A stretch of DNA of 42,370 nt from DASRVA01 sp035687745. Its GTDB lineage: Bacteria; Gemmatimonadota; Gemmatimonadetes; JACCXV01; JAHWKZ01. How positions within the stretch are numbered: position 1 is the stretch's first letter; every line of letters starts with the position of its first letter. The stretch covers positions 1-42,370 of the forward strand of contig DASRVA010000150.1 in the NCBI GenBank assembly GCA_035687745.1. The letters are read 5' to 3'. The notes under the pieces are model-generated. The model did no database searches and had not been told where the DNA came from. It saw nothing but the letters and a program-made list of their open reading frames with translations. The position numbers were made by a program, and so were the translations under genes. Positions 1 to 9,417 of this stretch are shown piece after piece.

Positions 1-759
1 CTCGCGAATGCGGGAGACCCGCTCGCCGAGCTCGAGCCGGACGGCGCTCCCCCTGCGGACCCGCTGGCCGGCCTGCGGGTTCTGGGCGCTCACCACGACC
101 CGCGCCTCGCTCGCCGTAGGGCCGCCGCGAACGGTCCGGACCTCCCCCACGGTCAGCGTATGGAGGTCGAGCGTGTCGCGGGCGGCGGCCAGGCTCAACC
201 CCCGGACGTCCGGCATCGGCAGGAAGCTCCCGCCCCCGCTCAGGATCAGCGTCACGGCCGTGCCCGGCCCGACCGTCGTGCCGACCGGGGGCACCGACCC
301 GACCACCGCCCCGTCGGGATGGAGGTTGCTGAACTCCCGCCGTGGCGGAGTCGTAGACAGCCCGAGCCCGTGCAAGATCGAAGCGGCGAGCTCCGGCTGG
401 AGCCCTTCCAGCCGCGGTATCTCGGTCCGCACCGGTCCCCGGCTCACCACGACGCGGACGGTGTCCCCACGCGGCAGGTAGAATTCGGGGGGCGGGATCT
501 GGTACACGATCCGTCCCTCCTCGACGTCCTCCCAGGCGAGACGGCCGCTCTCGACGAGCTCGTAGCCGGACGCCTCGGCCTGGGAGCGGCCATCCTCCAG
601 CTCGCGGCCGCTGAGATCGGGCACCTGCGCGACGCGTTGATCGGCCAGGGTCTCCGGCAAGTAGAAGAGCTGAACGGCGAGATAGCCGATCCCGGCGGCC
701 CCCAGCGTGGCGAGGGCGAGCGCCAGGACGATCTGCCACGTGACGCCGCGGGAGGTCAC
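1..759 (-). CDS. PASTA-repeat membrane protein (3' end off the window)
   Basis: This is a single-pass membrane protein with an extracytoplasmic string of PASTA domains, a fold known to bind peptidoglycan fragments and beta-lactams. It starts at GTG 759, which overlaps the rsmB stop as GTGA. A short cytoplasmic N-terminus precedes a membrane helix at about residues 9-31. Three PASTA repeats follow at about 46-108, 112-175 and 180-246, each opening with a V/I-P-x-L/V-x-G-type strand and ending in a V-x-L/V-V strand. The 253 codons visible stay open to position 1, so the C-terminus is missing. No kinase or transpeptidase domain is attached in the visible part, unlike most PASTA proteins. A cell-wall sensing or division role is inference. 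Confidence 0.85.
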   Translation of the reverse strand, partial: MTSRGVTWQIVLALALATLGAAGIGYLAVQLFYLPETLADQRVAQVPDLSGRELEDGRSQAEASGYELVESGRLAWEDVEEGRIVYQIPPPEFYLPRGDTVRVVVSRGPVRTEIPRLEGLQPELAASILHGLGLSTTPPRREFSNLHPDGAVVGSVPPVGTTVGPGTAVTLILSGGGSFLPMPDVRGLSLAAARDTLDLHTLTVGEVRTVRGGPTASEARVVVSAQNPQAGQRVRRGSAVRLELGERVSRIRE

Positions 760-2123
760 GCCGGGCCACGGACGAGCCGGGCGGCGAACATGCCGTCCAG
801 GTCCGCCTCCCATGGGCGGGTCACGAGATAAGGGCCGTCTCGAAGGGTGGCCGGGATCCGATCCCCGACCGGCTCGACGTGAAAGTCGTCCCGCCTTGCC
901 AGGAGGGCTTCCACCACCCCCGCGTTCTCCTCGGGCTCGAGCGAGCAGGTGGCATACAGGAGGACGCCCCCCGGATCGACGCGATCGGCGAGCGACTCCA
1001 GAAGCCCGAGCTGGTAGAGGGCGAAGCGGTCCGGGTCGCCCGGCTCCCGGCGCCAACGGGCGTCGGGGCGCCGGCCGAGCACCCCCGTTCCGGTGCAGGG
1101 CGCGTCCACGACGACCAGCGGGAAGGTCGCTCGCGCCGGGATCGCGCGGGCATCGGCGGCGACCGGCCAGCCTCTGTCCAGGGCCATCCGGTCGAGATTC
1201 TCGCGGACCCGGGCGAGCCGCGCCGGATCGCGGTCGATCGCGACGGCCCGCGCCGAGGGATGCCCGGCCAGGATGGCGATCAGCTTCCCCCCGGGGGCGG
1301 CGCACGCGTCGAGGAACGGACGCCCCACGGGCGGGTCGGCCAGGGTCGCGACCCACTGCGCCCCGGCATCCTGGACCCAGATCCGGCCCGCGCCCCAGCC
1401 CGGCAGCTCCTCCGGCCGGACGCCGCCCTCTACCACGACGGCACCGGGGTGGTCCGGGTGGACCCGCGCGTCGAAACCGGCGCGGCGGATCTCGTCCACG
1501 ACCTCCGCCGCCGTCGTCGTCCGGGGATCGACGGCCAGGTGAAGGGTGGGCGCGCGGTTGTTCCTTTCCAGGAGCGCGGCCGTGGCCTCCGCCCCGAGCC
1601 GCTCGACCCACCGCTCGACCATCCAGAGGGGGTGGCTGTGGAGGACGGCCAGCCGCTCCGCCGGCCGGTCCTCGCCTGGCAAGGGGAGAGCGTCGCCCCG
1701 CCGAGCCAGGTTCCGGAGCACGCCGTTGACGAGACCGGGTGCCCACGCGGACGCCGGCGGCAGGACCTCCCGCGCGAGCCGTACGCTCTCGTCGACCGCC
1801 GACCAGACGGGCACCCGGTCCAGGAAGAGGATCTGGTAGGCGCCCAGCTCGAGGATCGACACGACCTCGGAGGGAAGGCTGGCGAGGCCCCGGTCGAGGA
1901 GGCGGTCGAGGTGATGGTCGATCCGGCCGCGCCACCGGATCGCCCCGTAGGCGAGCTCCATGACGAATGCCCGATCCCGGCGATCCAGGCCCCGCGTGCG
2001 GCGCTCCAGGCTCTCGTCGGCCCGGGCCCCGCCACGGACGTCCAGCAGGACCTCGAGCGCCCGCCCCCTGGCCGCGCCCGCTCCTCGTCGCACGGCCGGC
2101 GCCGCGGGTCTACTCCCCGACAC
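756..2123 (-). CDS. rsmB: 16S rRNA (cytosine(967)-C5)-methyltransferase RsmB
   Basis: This enzyme methylates C5 of a 16S rRNA cytosine (C967 in E. coli) using S-adenosylmethionine. The 455 residues show an N-terminal NusB-like helical RNA-binding domain (about 20-145), then a Rossmann methyltransferase domain. The SAM motif DACAAPGGK lies near 272-280. The two family cysteines are in DAPCTGTG (Cys343) and YATCS (Cys393, the expected nucleophile). The gene overlaps the end of thiG by 14 bases and the PASTA gene by 4, so it is cotranscribed and probably translationally coupled. Pairing with def and fmt upstream is a widespread arrangement (def-fmt-rsmB), here split by thiamine genes. Confidence 0.95.
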   Translation of the reverse strand: MSGSRPAAPAVRRGAGAARGRALEVLLDVRGGARADESLERRTRGLDRRDRAFVMELAYGAIRWRGRIDHHLDRLLDRGLASLPSEVVSILELGAYQILFLDRVPVWSAVDESVRLAREVLPPASAWAPGLVNGVLRNLARRGDALPLPGEDRPAERLAVLHSHPLWMVERWVERLGAEATAALLERNNRAPTLHLAVDPRTTTAAEVVDEIRRAGFDARVHPDHPGAVVVEGGVRPEELPGWGAGRIWVQDAGAQWVATLADPPVGRPFLDACAAPGGKLIAILAGHPSARAVAIDRDPARLARVRENLDRMALDRGWPVAADARAIPARATFPLVVVDAPCTGTGVLGRRPDARWRREPGDPDRFALYQLGLLESLADRVDPGGVLLYATCSLEPEENAGVVEALLARRDDFHVEPVGDRIPATLRDGPYLVTRPWEADLDGMFAARLVRGPA

Positions 2124-2913
2124 GGCCCTCGAGGGGGCTGGTGGGCCGGGCCCATTCGCGGCGCGGCATCCGGCCCGCCTCGAACGCCAGACGCCCCGCC
2201 TCGACCGCGAGGCGCATCGCGCGCGACATCCGCACCGGGTCCTGGGCCATTGCGACCGCCGTGTTCATGAGGATGCCGTCGACGCCCAGCTCCATCGCCA
2301 CCGCGGCGTCCGAGGCGGTCCCCACGCCGGCGTCCACGATCACCGGGACCGAGACCGCGTCGAGGATGAACCTGAGGCTCAGCGGATCCACGACCCCGAG
2401 ACCCGAGCCGATCGGCGACGCGAGGGGCATGACGGCCGCCGCGCCCGCCTCCTCGAGCCGGCGCGCAACGACCACGTCGTCGCTCGTGTACGGGAGCACC
2501 ACGAACCCCTCGTCCACGAGGATCCGGGTCGCCTCGACGAGCTCGACCACGTCCGGGTAGAGGGTCCGCTCATCGCCGATCACCTCCAGCTTCACGAACT
2601 CGCTGAGCCCGGCCGCCCGCGCCAGGCGCGCGACCCTGACGGCCTGCTCGGCCGTGTAGCAGCCGGCCGTGTTGGGCAGGATCATGACGCCAGTTCCCTC
2701 GAGGTGACGGAAGAGCCCGCCCTCGTCGGCGCGGTCCAGGCTGACCCTGCGGACCGCCACGGTGACGACCTCCGCGCCCGACGCCTCCACGCACCGAACG
2801 AGCGTCTCGGGGGAATCGAACCGGCCCGAGCCCAGGATGAGCCGCGAGCCGAAGGTGCGGCCCCCGATCGTCATCCCGCTGGCCCCGCTCGCCGGCTCCG
2901 TCCTCGTCGTCAC
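2110..2913 (-). CDS. thiG: Thiazole synthase ThiG
   Basis: ThiG makes the thiazole phosphate ring of thiamine from deoxyxylulose phosphate, dehydroglycine and sulfur carried as ThiS thiocarboxylate. The TIM-barrel protein opens with GGRTFGSRLILGSGRF. The lysine in EFVKLEVIGD matches the family residue that forms the imine with the sugar. The downstream phosphate-binding part has VDAGVGTASDAA. I chose the GTG at 2913 because AGGAGG lies nine bases upstream. An ATG at 2922 directly abuts that AGGAGG, and a further start at 2940 would overlap thiS, so the N-terminus is uncertain by about nine residues. The gene follows thiS directly and overlaps rsmB. Confidence 0.93.
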   Translation of the reverse strand: MTTRTEPASGASGMTIGGRTFGSRLILGSGRFDSPETLVRCVEASGAEVVTVAVRRVSLDRADEGGLFRHLEGTGVMILPNTAGCYTAEQAVRVARLARAAGLSEFVKLEVIGDERTLYPDVVELVEATRILVDEGFVVLPYTSDDVVVARRLEEAGAAAVMPLASPIGSGLGVVDPLSLRFILDAVSVPVIVDAGVGTASDAAVAMELGVDGILMNTAVAMAQDPVRMSRAMRLAVEAGRLAFEAGRMPRREWARPTSPLEGRVGE

Positions 2914-2929
2914 GGCGTCCATCCTCCTC

Positions 2930-3157
2930 TCAACCCCCACCGACGATATGGACGACCTCGAGCCGGTCGTCCGCCACGAGGCGCAGCTCGCGGAAGCGCG
3001 AGCGGGGCACGATCTCGCCGTTCCGCTCGACGACCACGACGTCAGGGTCGAGCCCCCGCCCGGCCAGGAACGCGGCCACGGTCTGGCCGACCGGGATCGT
3101 GCGGGGCTCCCCGTTGGCGATGATCTCGATGGTCGGGGCGGTCTTCGTCCGGCTCAC
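2930..3157 (-). CDS. thiS: Sulfur carrier protein ThiS
   Basis: This is a 75-aa ubiquitin-fold sulfur carrier. It ends in the di-glycine tail VHIVGGG; the terminal Gly is adenylated and thiocarboxylated before sulfur transfer to ThiG. The beta-grasp pattern IEIIANGEPRTI then VVVVERNGEIVPR is typical. It begins at GTG 3157 with only a weak ribosome site (GAGAT). No ThiF, ThiO or ThiH gene is in the window, so the activating and glycine-oxidising enzymes must be encoded elsewhere. Confidence 0.93.
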   Translation of the reverse strand: MSRTKTAPTIEIIANGEPRTIPVGQTVAAFLAGRGLDPDVVVVERNGEIVPRSRFRELRLVADDRLEVVHIVGGG

Positions 3158-3189
3158 GGGGATCTCAATCTAGCAGGGGCTTTCGAAAG

Positions 3190-3852
3190 TCACAGGTTTC
3201 GGACGGGATCGATGCCGGAGCGCGCGAGGGCCTCCAGGAATCGCTCGACCCCGCGCCCCGGCGGCTCGACGTCCCAGAGGGCGCGGATGGCCACGACGCC
3301 GCTGGCTCCCGCCCGCACCGCTTCCTCGACGCGCTCCGGGGTCAGGCCGCCGATGGCCAGGAGCGGCGGAACCGGCGCTCGGGCCTCCCGGACCGCCCGG
3401 CCGATCGCCCTGAGGAGCGCCGGACCGGCATCCGCGCCGGGGTGGGCCGGGGTCTCGAAAAGGGTCCCGACGACCAGGTGGTCGACCCCCAGCAGGGTCG
3501 CGGCCACGGCTTCTTCGGCCCTGTGCACGGAGCGGCCGATCCGGAGCCCCGGCGCGGCCGCTCGGGCGCCGGGGATCGAGAGCCCCGCGGCCGGGAGTTG
3601 AACGAGGTCCGCGCCGGCGGCGACGGCGAGGTCGGCCCTGTCGCCGACCCAGAGCTGGGCGCCGTGACGCCGGCACCGCTCCCGGACGTCGATCAGGAGC
3701 TCGAGGAGCCCGGCGGCCGTCCGGGCCTTCCGGTTTCGAACGAGGATGGCCGGCAGCCCGGCCGCCAGGAGGGACTCCAGCCGTGCCTGGAAGTCCGCCC
3801 GGTCCAGGATCCGGTCGTCGGTCGCGGCGACCAGCGCCGGGGCCGCCATCAT
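3190..3852 (-). CDS. thiE: ThiE/TenI-family thiamine phosphate synthase-like protein
   Basis: This 220-aa TIM-barrel protein belongs to the ThiE/TenI family. Visible family motifs are LVQLPAAGLSI, GRSVH, VGTLFETPAHPG and LLAIGGLTPERV, which bind the thiazole phosphate and pyrophosphate in ThiE. Its ATG overlaps the fmt stop as ATGA, and thiS starts 32 bases downstream, so it belongs to the thiamine block. TenI (thiazole tautomerase) shares this fold, and the segment where ThiE has a conserved T-x-T-K pattern is weak here. I therefore rate ThiE and TenI as both possible. No TPP-riboswitch-like leader precedes it. Confidence 0.8.
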   Translation of the reverse strand: MMAAPALVAATDDRILDRADFQARLESLLAAGLPAILVRNRKARTAAGLLELLIDVRERCRRHGAQLWVGDRADLAVAAGADLVQLPAAGLSIPGARAAAPGLRIGRSVHRAEEAVAATLLGVDHLVVGTLFETPAHPGADAGPALLRAIGRAVREARAPVPPLLAIGGLTPERVEEAVRAGASGVVAIRALWDVEPPGRGVERFLEALARSGIDPVRNL

Positions 3853-4778
3853 TCCCCGAGCCGCTGGCCAGGTCGAGCCTTCCTGCCGCGGGCCCAGTCG
3901 GCGCCGCTCATCCGCCGACCCCCCGCCGGCTGGACGAGGACCAGACCGACCGCGCCGTCCCCCGTCCGGACGACCGGGGCCAGGTCGGTCTCCAGGATCT
4001 CACCGGGTCCGCCATCACCGGCGCCGGCCCGGATCTCCAGACGGAAGACCTTGAGCCGTTCTCCGCGCCACGTCGTCCACGCCCCCGGCCGCGGGTCGAA
4101 GGCGCGGACGGCCCGCTCCAGGAACACGGTCGGCCGGCTCCAGTCGATGCGCGCCTCTTCTGGCTCGACCCTGGGCGCCATGCTGGCGGCCCGGTCGTCC
4201 TGAGGGATCTCGACCAGCCGCCCCGCCTCGAGCAGGTCCAGCGCCTCGACGGCCATCCCCGCCCCTCGCTCGGCCAACCGTCCGGCCAGGCTTCCCGCCG
4301 TATCGTCGGGACGGATGGGCTCCTCGGACTGCAGGCACATCGGCCCCGTGTCCAGCCCGGTCTCCATCCGCATGATCGTGACGCCGGTGACCTTCAGTCC
4401 GTCCAGCAGAGCGCGCGTGACGGGGGCCGCACCCCGATACGCGGGCAGGAGGGAGGCGTGGACGTTGAGGGCTCCGTGCGGCGGCGTCTCGAGGACGGCG
4501 GGTGGCAGGATCTCGCCGTAGGCGGCCACCACGAAGACGTCGGCGTCGAGCGCCCGCAGGCGCTCGAGGAAGGCGTCGCCACGAGGCTTTTCGGGGGTCA
4601 GAACCGGAAGGCCGGCACCCGCTGCCCGCTCGGCCACCGGCGTCGTCGTCACGCCCCGCCCGCGGCCCTTCGGGCGGGCCGGCTGACTCACCGCTCCGAC
4701 CACCTGGTGGGGGCTCGCCAGGAGGGCCTCGAGGGTGGGAACGGCGAAGTCGGGGCTGCCCCAGAAGACGACGCGCAC
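3849..4778 (-). CDS. fmt: Methionyl-tRNA formyltransferase
   Basis: Fmt formylates the initiator Met-tRNA using 10-formyl-tetrahydrofolate. The protein is 309 aa when started at GTG 4778, four bases after the def stop, which gives the typical N-terminus VRVVFWGSPDFAVP. The catalytic residues appear where E. coli has them: Asn105 and His107 in NVHASLLPAYRGAAPV, and Asp143 in METGLDTGP. The C-terminal half (from about residue 200) is the OB-fold tRNA-binding domain. A longer reading back to 4964 runs through def and is not credible. It is translationally coupled to def upstream and the ThiE-like gene downstream. Confidence 0.96.
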   Translation of the reverse strand: MRVVFWGSPDFAVPTLEALLASPHQVVGAVSQPARPKGRGRGVTTTPVAERAAGAGLPVLTPEKPRGDAFLERLRALDADVFVVAAYGEILPPAVLETPPHGALNVHASLLPAYRGAAPVTRALLDGLKVTGVTIMRMETGLDTGPMCLQSEEPIRPDDTAGSLAGRLAERGAGMAVEALDLLEAGRLVEIPQDDRAASMAPRVEPEEARIDWSRPTVFLERAVRAFDPRPGAWTTWRGERLKVFRLEIRAGAGDGGPGEILETDLAPVVRTGDGAVGLVLVQPAGGRRMSGADWARGRKARPGQRLGE

Positions 4779-4782
4779 GCCG

Positions 4783-5310
4783 TTACGCCGAGCCGGCCGG
4801 GATCCCCTTCTCCTCCAGCGCCTTCCGGAACTCGCGGACGGCCAGCCGCCGCCTGAGGGGACCCAGGCGGTCGATGAAGAGGACACCGTCCAGGTGGTCG
4901 ATCTCGTGCTGCAGCGCCCGTGAGAAAAGGTCCACGCCCGCGATCGTCCGGGGCTCCCCCTCACGGTCCTGATACTCGACCACCACCTCGGCCGCGCGGT
5001 CGATCGTCTCGATCACGCCGGGAATGGAGAGGCATCCTTCCTCGCTCCGGACATCGCCGCGCCGCTCGACGATCCGGGGGTTCACGAGGATGGTCGCCTC
5101 GGTGCCGTCCCGGAGCTCGCCCACGTCGATCACCGCCACCCGCCGTTCGTCGCCCACCTGGGGCGCCGCGAGCCCGACGCCCTCGGCGGCGTACATGGTA
5201 TCGAGGAGGTCGTCGACGAAGCGCTGGAGTTCGTCGTCGAACGACTCAACGGGACGAGTCGCCCGCCGCAGGATCGGGTCACCGAGGTAGCGGATCTCAA
5301 GGATCGCCAT
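4783..5310 (-). CDS. def: Peptide deformylase
   Basis: Def removes the N-formyl group from nascent proteins. All three family motifs are present in the 175 residues: GVGLAAPQVG (45-54), EEGCLSIPG (90-98) with metal ligand Cys93, and QHEIDHLDG (134-142) with His135, Glu136 and His139. The ATG at 5310 directly follows the yajC stop TAG with no spacer. It sits immediately upstream of fmt, its functional partner. Confidence 0.97.
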   Translation of the reverse strand: MAILEIRYLGDPILRRATRPVESFDDELQRFVDDLLDTMYAAEGVGLAAPQVGDERRVAVIDVGELRDGTEATILVNPRIVERRGDVRSEEGCLSIPGVIETIDRAAEVVVEYQDREGEPRTIAGVDLFSRALQHEIDHLDGVLFIDRLGPLRRRLAVREFRKALEEKGIPAGSA

Positions 5311-5633
5311 CTACGAACCCTCCTCGTCCGACCCTTCCTTGAGCACGCGGAGCACCTTGCCGCGCTCGACGTCCACCTTGACCCCGTCCGCGATCTTCAG
5401 CGAGATCCGATCCTCGTTAATCGACATGATCCGCCCGTACAGCCCTCCGACCGTCACGACCTCGTCCCCCTTCCGGAGCGCGCGGATCATCTCCCGGTGA
5501 CGCTGCTGCTCCTTCTGCTGCGGACGGAACAGGAGGAACCACAGGATCGCGATCATCGCCACGACCGGCAGGAGCGACGCGAAGATCCCGGCTACGCCGG
5601 CGCCCTCGGGCGGAGCCGAGAACAGGAGCGGGA

Positions 5634-5646
<13 letters not shown>
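5311..5646 (-). CDS. yajC: Preprotein translocase subunit YajC
   Basis: YajC is a small membrane accessory subunit of the Sec translocon. The start at ATG 5646 is supported by GGGAGG five bases upstream and gives 111 aa. One membrane helix (about residues 19-42) precedes the family signature FRPQQKEQQRHREM. The cytoplasmic SH3-like domain follows with GDEVVTVGGLYGRI. The first 13 bases overlap the end of tgt. The order tgt-yajC is widely conserved. Confidence 0.94.
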
Positions 5647-6782
<1,136 letters not shown>

Positions 6783-6792
6783 GCCCGGACCG

Positions 6793-6984
6793 TCAGATCG
6801 AGGTATCGAGGGGTTGCCCCAGGGCCGCCAGTACCTTGGCGATCACGACCTTCCGCTGTTTCAGCATGTCGCGGAATTCCTGGCGGTCCGTGTCAGCGAT
6901 CTCCATCCGCAGGTCGGACAGGTAGCTCTTGAGCACCGTGCCCAGGATCTCCCGCTCGCCCTTGTCGAGATCGAGCTCGATCAT
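6793..6984 (-). CDS. Small helical protein, unknown function (63 aa)
   Basis: This ORF is preceded by AGGAGG eight bases before ATG 6984. The protein begins MIELDLDKGEREIL and continues SYLSDLRMEIADTDRQEF. It is charged, probably two helices, with no membrane segment. Its pattern resembles a small conserved hypothetical family I have seen in varied bacteria, with no assigned function. It lies ten bases upstream of tgt and probably leads that transcript. Confidence 0.75.
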   Translation of the reverse strand: MIELDLDKGEREILGTVLKSYLSDLRMEIADTDRQEFRDMLKQRKVVIAKVLAALGQPLDTSI

Positions 6985-7064
6985 CGCGTCTCCCTCCTGT
7001 GAGGTACCGGCCGGGTTCGTCGCCGCCCCCTGAAGTCCGTCATGGTGTCGCTTTCGGCCCGCAT

Positions 7065-7721
7065 TCAGCGAGTCCAATGGAGATGGAACGGCCCGGGAAG
7101 AACGTGCAGGACCGGAACCGCCAGGATCACCAGCAGGCTGAGCCGCGGGTCCAGGAAGGAGACGGCGATGGCCGCCAGATACAGCGCCGGACCGACCAGG
7201 ATCTGTCGGGTCGCCAACGGAACGAGATCCCCGTCGGCCTCCTCGCGCAGCAATCCCCTCCACGCCGCGTACCGCCAGTGGGCCAGCAGCAGCAGGCTGA
7301 TCAGGATGAAGTTGCAGCCATAAAGCCAGAGACCGATCCCTTCGCTTCCGTAATGACCTACCAGGTGGGTCGTGAACGGAACCAGGCACACGGCCATCAG
7401 GAAGAGGAGGTTCACCCACAGGAGCCCGAGGTCGACGCGGCGCAGGAAACGGAACTGGGTATGGTGCCCCATCCAATAGATGCCGAGGACGATGAAGCTC
7501 ACCCCGAACGCCGCGATCCGGGGCCAGAGCCGGAGCACCTCGCGGACGAGCGTCTCGTCCAGCTCCTCGCGTGGCACGCGCGGCGGATCGATCACCAGGA
7601 CGAGCAGCGTCATCACGATGGCGAACACCCCGTCGACCAGGGTCGCGACCCGCGCCCCGCTGGAGACCCCGAAATCCTCCGCAGCGGAGACCTCGGGGCC
7701 TGGATCTTTCTGCGGCGGCAT
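7065..7721 (-). CDS. TMEM175-family potassium channel (DUF1211)
   Basis: The protein is an integral membrane protein with about six helices. The family signature lies in the first helix, DGVFAIVMTLL, and a later helix has SFIVLGIYWMGHH, both typical of bacterial TMEM175 channels, which form tetrameric K+-selective pores. The usual FSDGVFAI phenylalanine-serine is LVDGVFAI here. I chose ATG 7721, which gives 218 aa; a GTG at 7763 would add 14 residues and neither has a clear ribosome site. It is divergent from the gene at 7796. Confidence 0.85.
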   Translation of the reverse strand: MPPQKDPGPEVSAAEDFGVSSGARVATLVDGVFAIVMTLLVLVIDPPRVPREELDETLVREVLRLWPRIAAFGVSFIVLGIYWMGHHTQFRFLRRVDLGLLWVNLLFLMAVCLVPFTTHLVGHYGSEGIGLWLYGCNFILISLLLLAHWRYAAWRGLLREEADGDLVPLATRQILVGPALYLAAIAVSFLDPRLSLLVILAVPVLHVLPGPFHLHWTR

Positions 7722-7795
7722 TTGTCGATAAGTTAGCTCCCGGCGTCCGGCCCGTCCGTGCACGCGATCGCCGTGGCGAACCGAGTGGAGGTGCG

Positions 7796-8071
7796 ATGGC
7801 CGAGATTCAGGTAACCGCAGAAAGAGGCGACGTCTATCACGTGCGCGTGACGGAGGCGGACGGCTCGTCCGAGCACCACGTCACGGCGACGGCCGCCCAC
7901 GTCGAGGCGTACGGCGCCGGCGCGGGGCCCGAGGCCCTGATCGAGGAGTCGTTCCGGTTCCTGCTCGAGCGGGAGCCCAAGGAATCGATCCTCGGCCGAT
8001 TCGAGCTGCCTGTGATCGCGCGTTACTTCCCCGCGTATCCAAAGGAGATCCGGCGCCGGCTCGCGGGCTGA
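7796..8071 (+). CDS. Small protein, unknown function (91 aa)
   Basis: The start ATG has GGAGG four bases upstream. The soluble 91-aa protein has two parts. An N-terminal beta-rich half contains MAEIQVTAERGDVYHVRVTE, and a helical C-terminal half carries ESFRFLLEREPKESIL and ends RYFPAYPKEIRRRL. No catalytic motif is visible. It is a lone plus-strand gene between the divergent channel gene and the convergent queA. Confidence 0.75.
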   Translation: MAEIQVTAERGDVYHVRVTEADGSSEHHVTATAAHVEAYGAGAGPEALIEESFRFLLEREPKESILGRFELPVIARYFPAYPKEIRRRLAG

Positions 8072-8095
8072 GCCGACCCCGACGCCGGCGGGCCT

Positions 8096-9163
8096 TCACA
8101 CGATCAGCATCGCATCCCCGTACGAATAGAAGCGGTATCCCGCGTCGACCGCGTGGCGATAGGCGGCGAGGACGCGCTCCCGCCCCGCGAACGCCGCCAC
8201 CAGCAGGAGCAGGCTCGAGCGGGGCAGGTGGAAGTTGGTCACCATCGCGTCGACCGCGCGGAACTCGTAACCGGGCACGATCGTGAGATCGGTCCATCCC
8301 GAGGCGGGCCGAGCGGCGTCGGCCGTCCTGCCCCACACCCTGGCCGCCGATTCGAGCGCCCTGACGGTCGTCGTCCCGACGGCCACGATCCGGCCGCCGG
8401 AGGCCCGCGTCCGGGCCAGCGTCTCGGCGGTCTCCGACGGCACATCGTACCACTCTCCCTCCATCGCGTGGTCCTCGACCCGCTCGGCGACGACGGGCCG
8501 GAAGGTGCCCGGGCCCACGTGCAGGGTCAGCGTCGCCCGCCCGATTCCGCGCCGCTCGAGCGCGTCCAGCAGCCCCGGCGTGAAGTGAAGCCCGGCGGTC
8601 GGCGCGGCGACGGCGCCTCGCCGGCGGGCGTACACGGTCTGGTAGCGGTCCCGGTCGCGCGGCTCGTCGGGACGGCGGATGTACGGGGGGAGCGGCACGT
8701 GGCCGTGGGCCGAGATCCAGCCCCACGCGTCGCCCGGAACGTGGAGCCGGATGCGCCGCGCTCCGGCCTCCCCCACCTCGAGGACCTCGATCGCGGCCTC
8801 GGCTCCGACCGGTGCGACGATCGCCAGACGCCGGCCGGCCTCTGCCCTCCGCGCCGGACGCGCGAGCGCCCACCACTCGGTTCCGGCCGCCCGCTCGGGA
8901 TCGTCGGCATCGGCGGGCCGGGTGAGCAGGAACTCCAGACGCCCGCCTCTCGCGTCTTCGGCGAAGAGCCGCGCCGGGAAGACCCGCGTGTCGTTGATGA
9001 CGAGGAGATCCCCCGGAGCCAGGAGCTCCGCAAGGTCCGGGAAGCGGGCGTCGCGACAGGACCCCGACGAGCGATCGAGGACGAGGAGCCGGCTCGCGTC
9101 CCGCGGCTCCAGAGGGCGCTGGGCGATCCTCTCCGGCGGGAGCGCGTAGTCGTAGTCGGCCAT
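8096..9163 (-). CDS. queA: S-adenosylmethionine:tRNA ribosyltransferase-isomerase QueA
   Basis: QueA transfers and isomerises the ribosyl group of SAM onto preQ1-tRNA, giving epoxyqueuosine. The 355-aa protein starts MADYDYALPPERIAQ, the family N-terminus (usually DFDYELPPELIAQ). It carries GDLLVINDTRVFPARL, the segment AVAAPTAGLHFT, LHVGPGTFRPV and NFHLPRSSLLLLVAAF. The start ATG 9163 fits these motifs; a longer upstream reading is low-complexity shadow. It works in the same pathway as tgt at 5634-6782. Confidence 0.96.
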   Translation of the reverse strand: MADYDYALPPERIAQRPLEPRDASRLLVLDRSSGSCRDARFPDLAELLAPGDLLVINDTRVFPARLFAEDARGGRLEFLLTRPADADDPERAAGTEWWALARPARRAEAGRRLAIVAPVGAEAAIEVLEVGEAGARRIRLHVPGDAWGWISAHGHVPLPPYIRRPDEPRDRDRYQTVYARRRGAVAAPTAGLHFTPGLLDALERRGIGRATLTLHVGPGTFRPVVAERVEDHAMEGEWYDVPSETAETLARTRASGGRIVAVGTTTVRALESAARVWGRTADAARPASGWTDLTIVPGYEFRAVDAMVTNFHLPRSSLLLLVAAFAGRERVLAAYRHAVDAGYRFYSYGDAMLIV

Positions 9164-9201
9164 CCGCACGGCGGCTCGGAGGGAGGCCGGCCCCGGCTCG
9201 C

Positions 9202-9417
9202 TCAGCGTCGGAAGACGATGTTGAGCAGGATCGTCAGGACGAGGGAAAGGAGGAGCGAAGTCGCCAGGGGGATGTAGACGGTGGCGCTCCCCTTCCGGAA
9301 CAGAAGGTCGCCGGGGAGGCGTCCCAGGAAGGGGATCCGTTGACCGGCTAGGAGGATCAGCCCGACCACGATGCTGATTCCCCCGAACAGGATCAGGAAG
9401 CGCGCGAGTCCACCCAC
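9202..9417 (-). CDS. DUF2905 family small membrane protein
   Basis: This 71-aa protein has two membrane helices (about 5-24 and 47-67) flanking the family motif LGRLPGDLLFRKGS. PLATSLLLSLVLT follows in the second helix. The family is widespread but uncharacterised. It begins at GTG 9417 inside the last 25 bases of the upstream gene, so translation is probably coupled. It often lies near ruv and queA genes, as here. Confidence 0.85.
   Translation of the reverse strand: MGGLARFLILFGGISIVVGLILLAGQRIPFLGRLPGDLLFRKGSATVYIPLATSLLLSLVLTILLNIVFRR

Noticed and set aside
879..2270. Long open frame on the plus strand opposite rsmB and thiG
   Set aside because: Low-complexity Arg/Gly/Pro-rich translation with no domain; a high-GC shadow of well-supported minus-strand genes.
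3158..3189. TPP riboswitch in front of thiS
   Set aside because: The gap is only 32 bases and has no thi-box-like CTGAGA or ACCTGA elements.
8072..8095. Terminator hairpin between the 91-aa protein gene and queA
   Set aside because: The CCCGACGCCGGCGGG stretch has no loop or U-run adequate for an intrinsic terminator.
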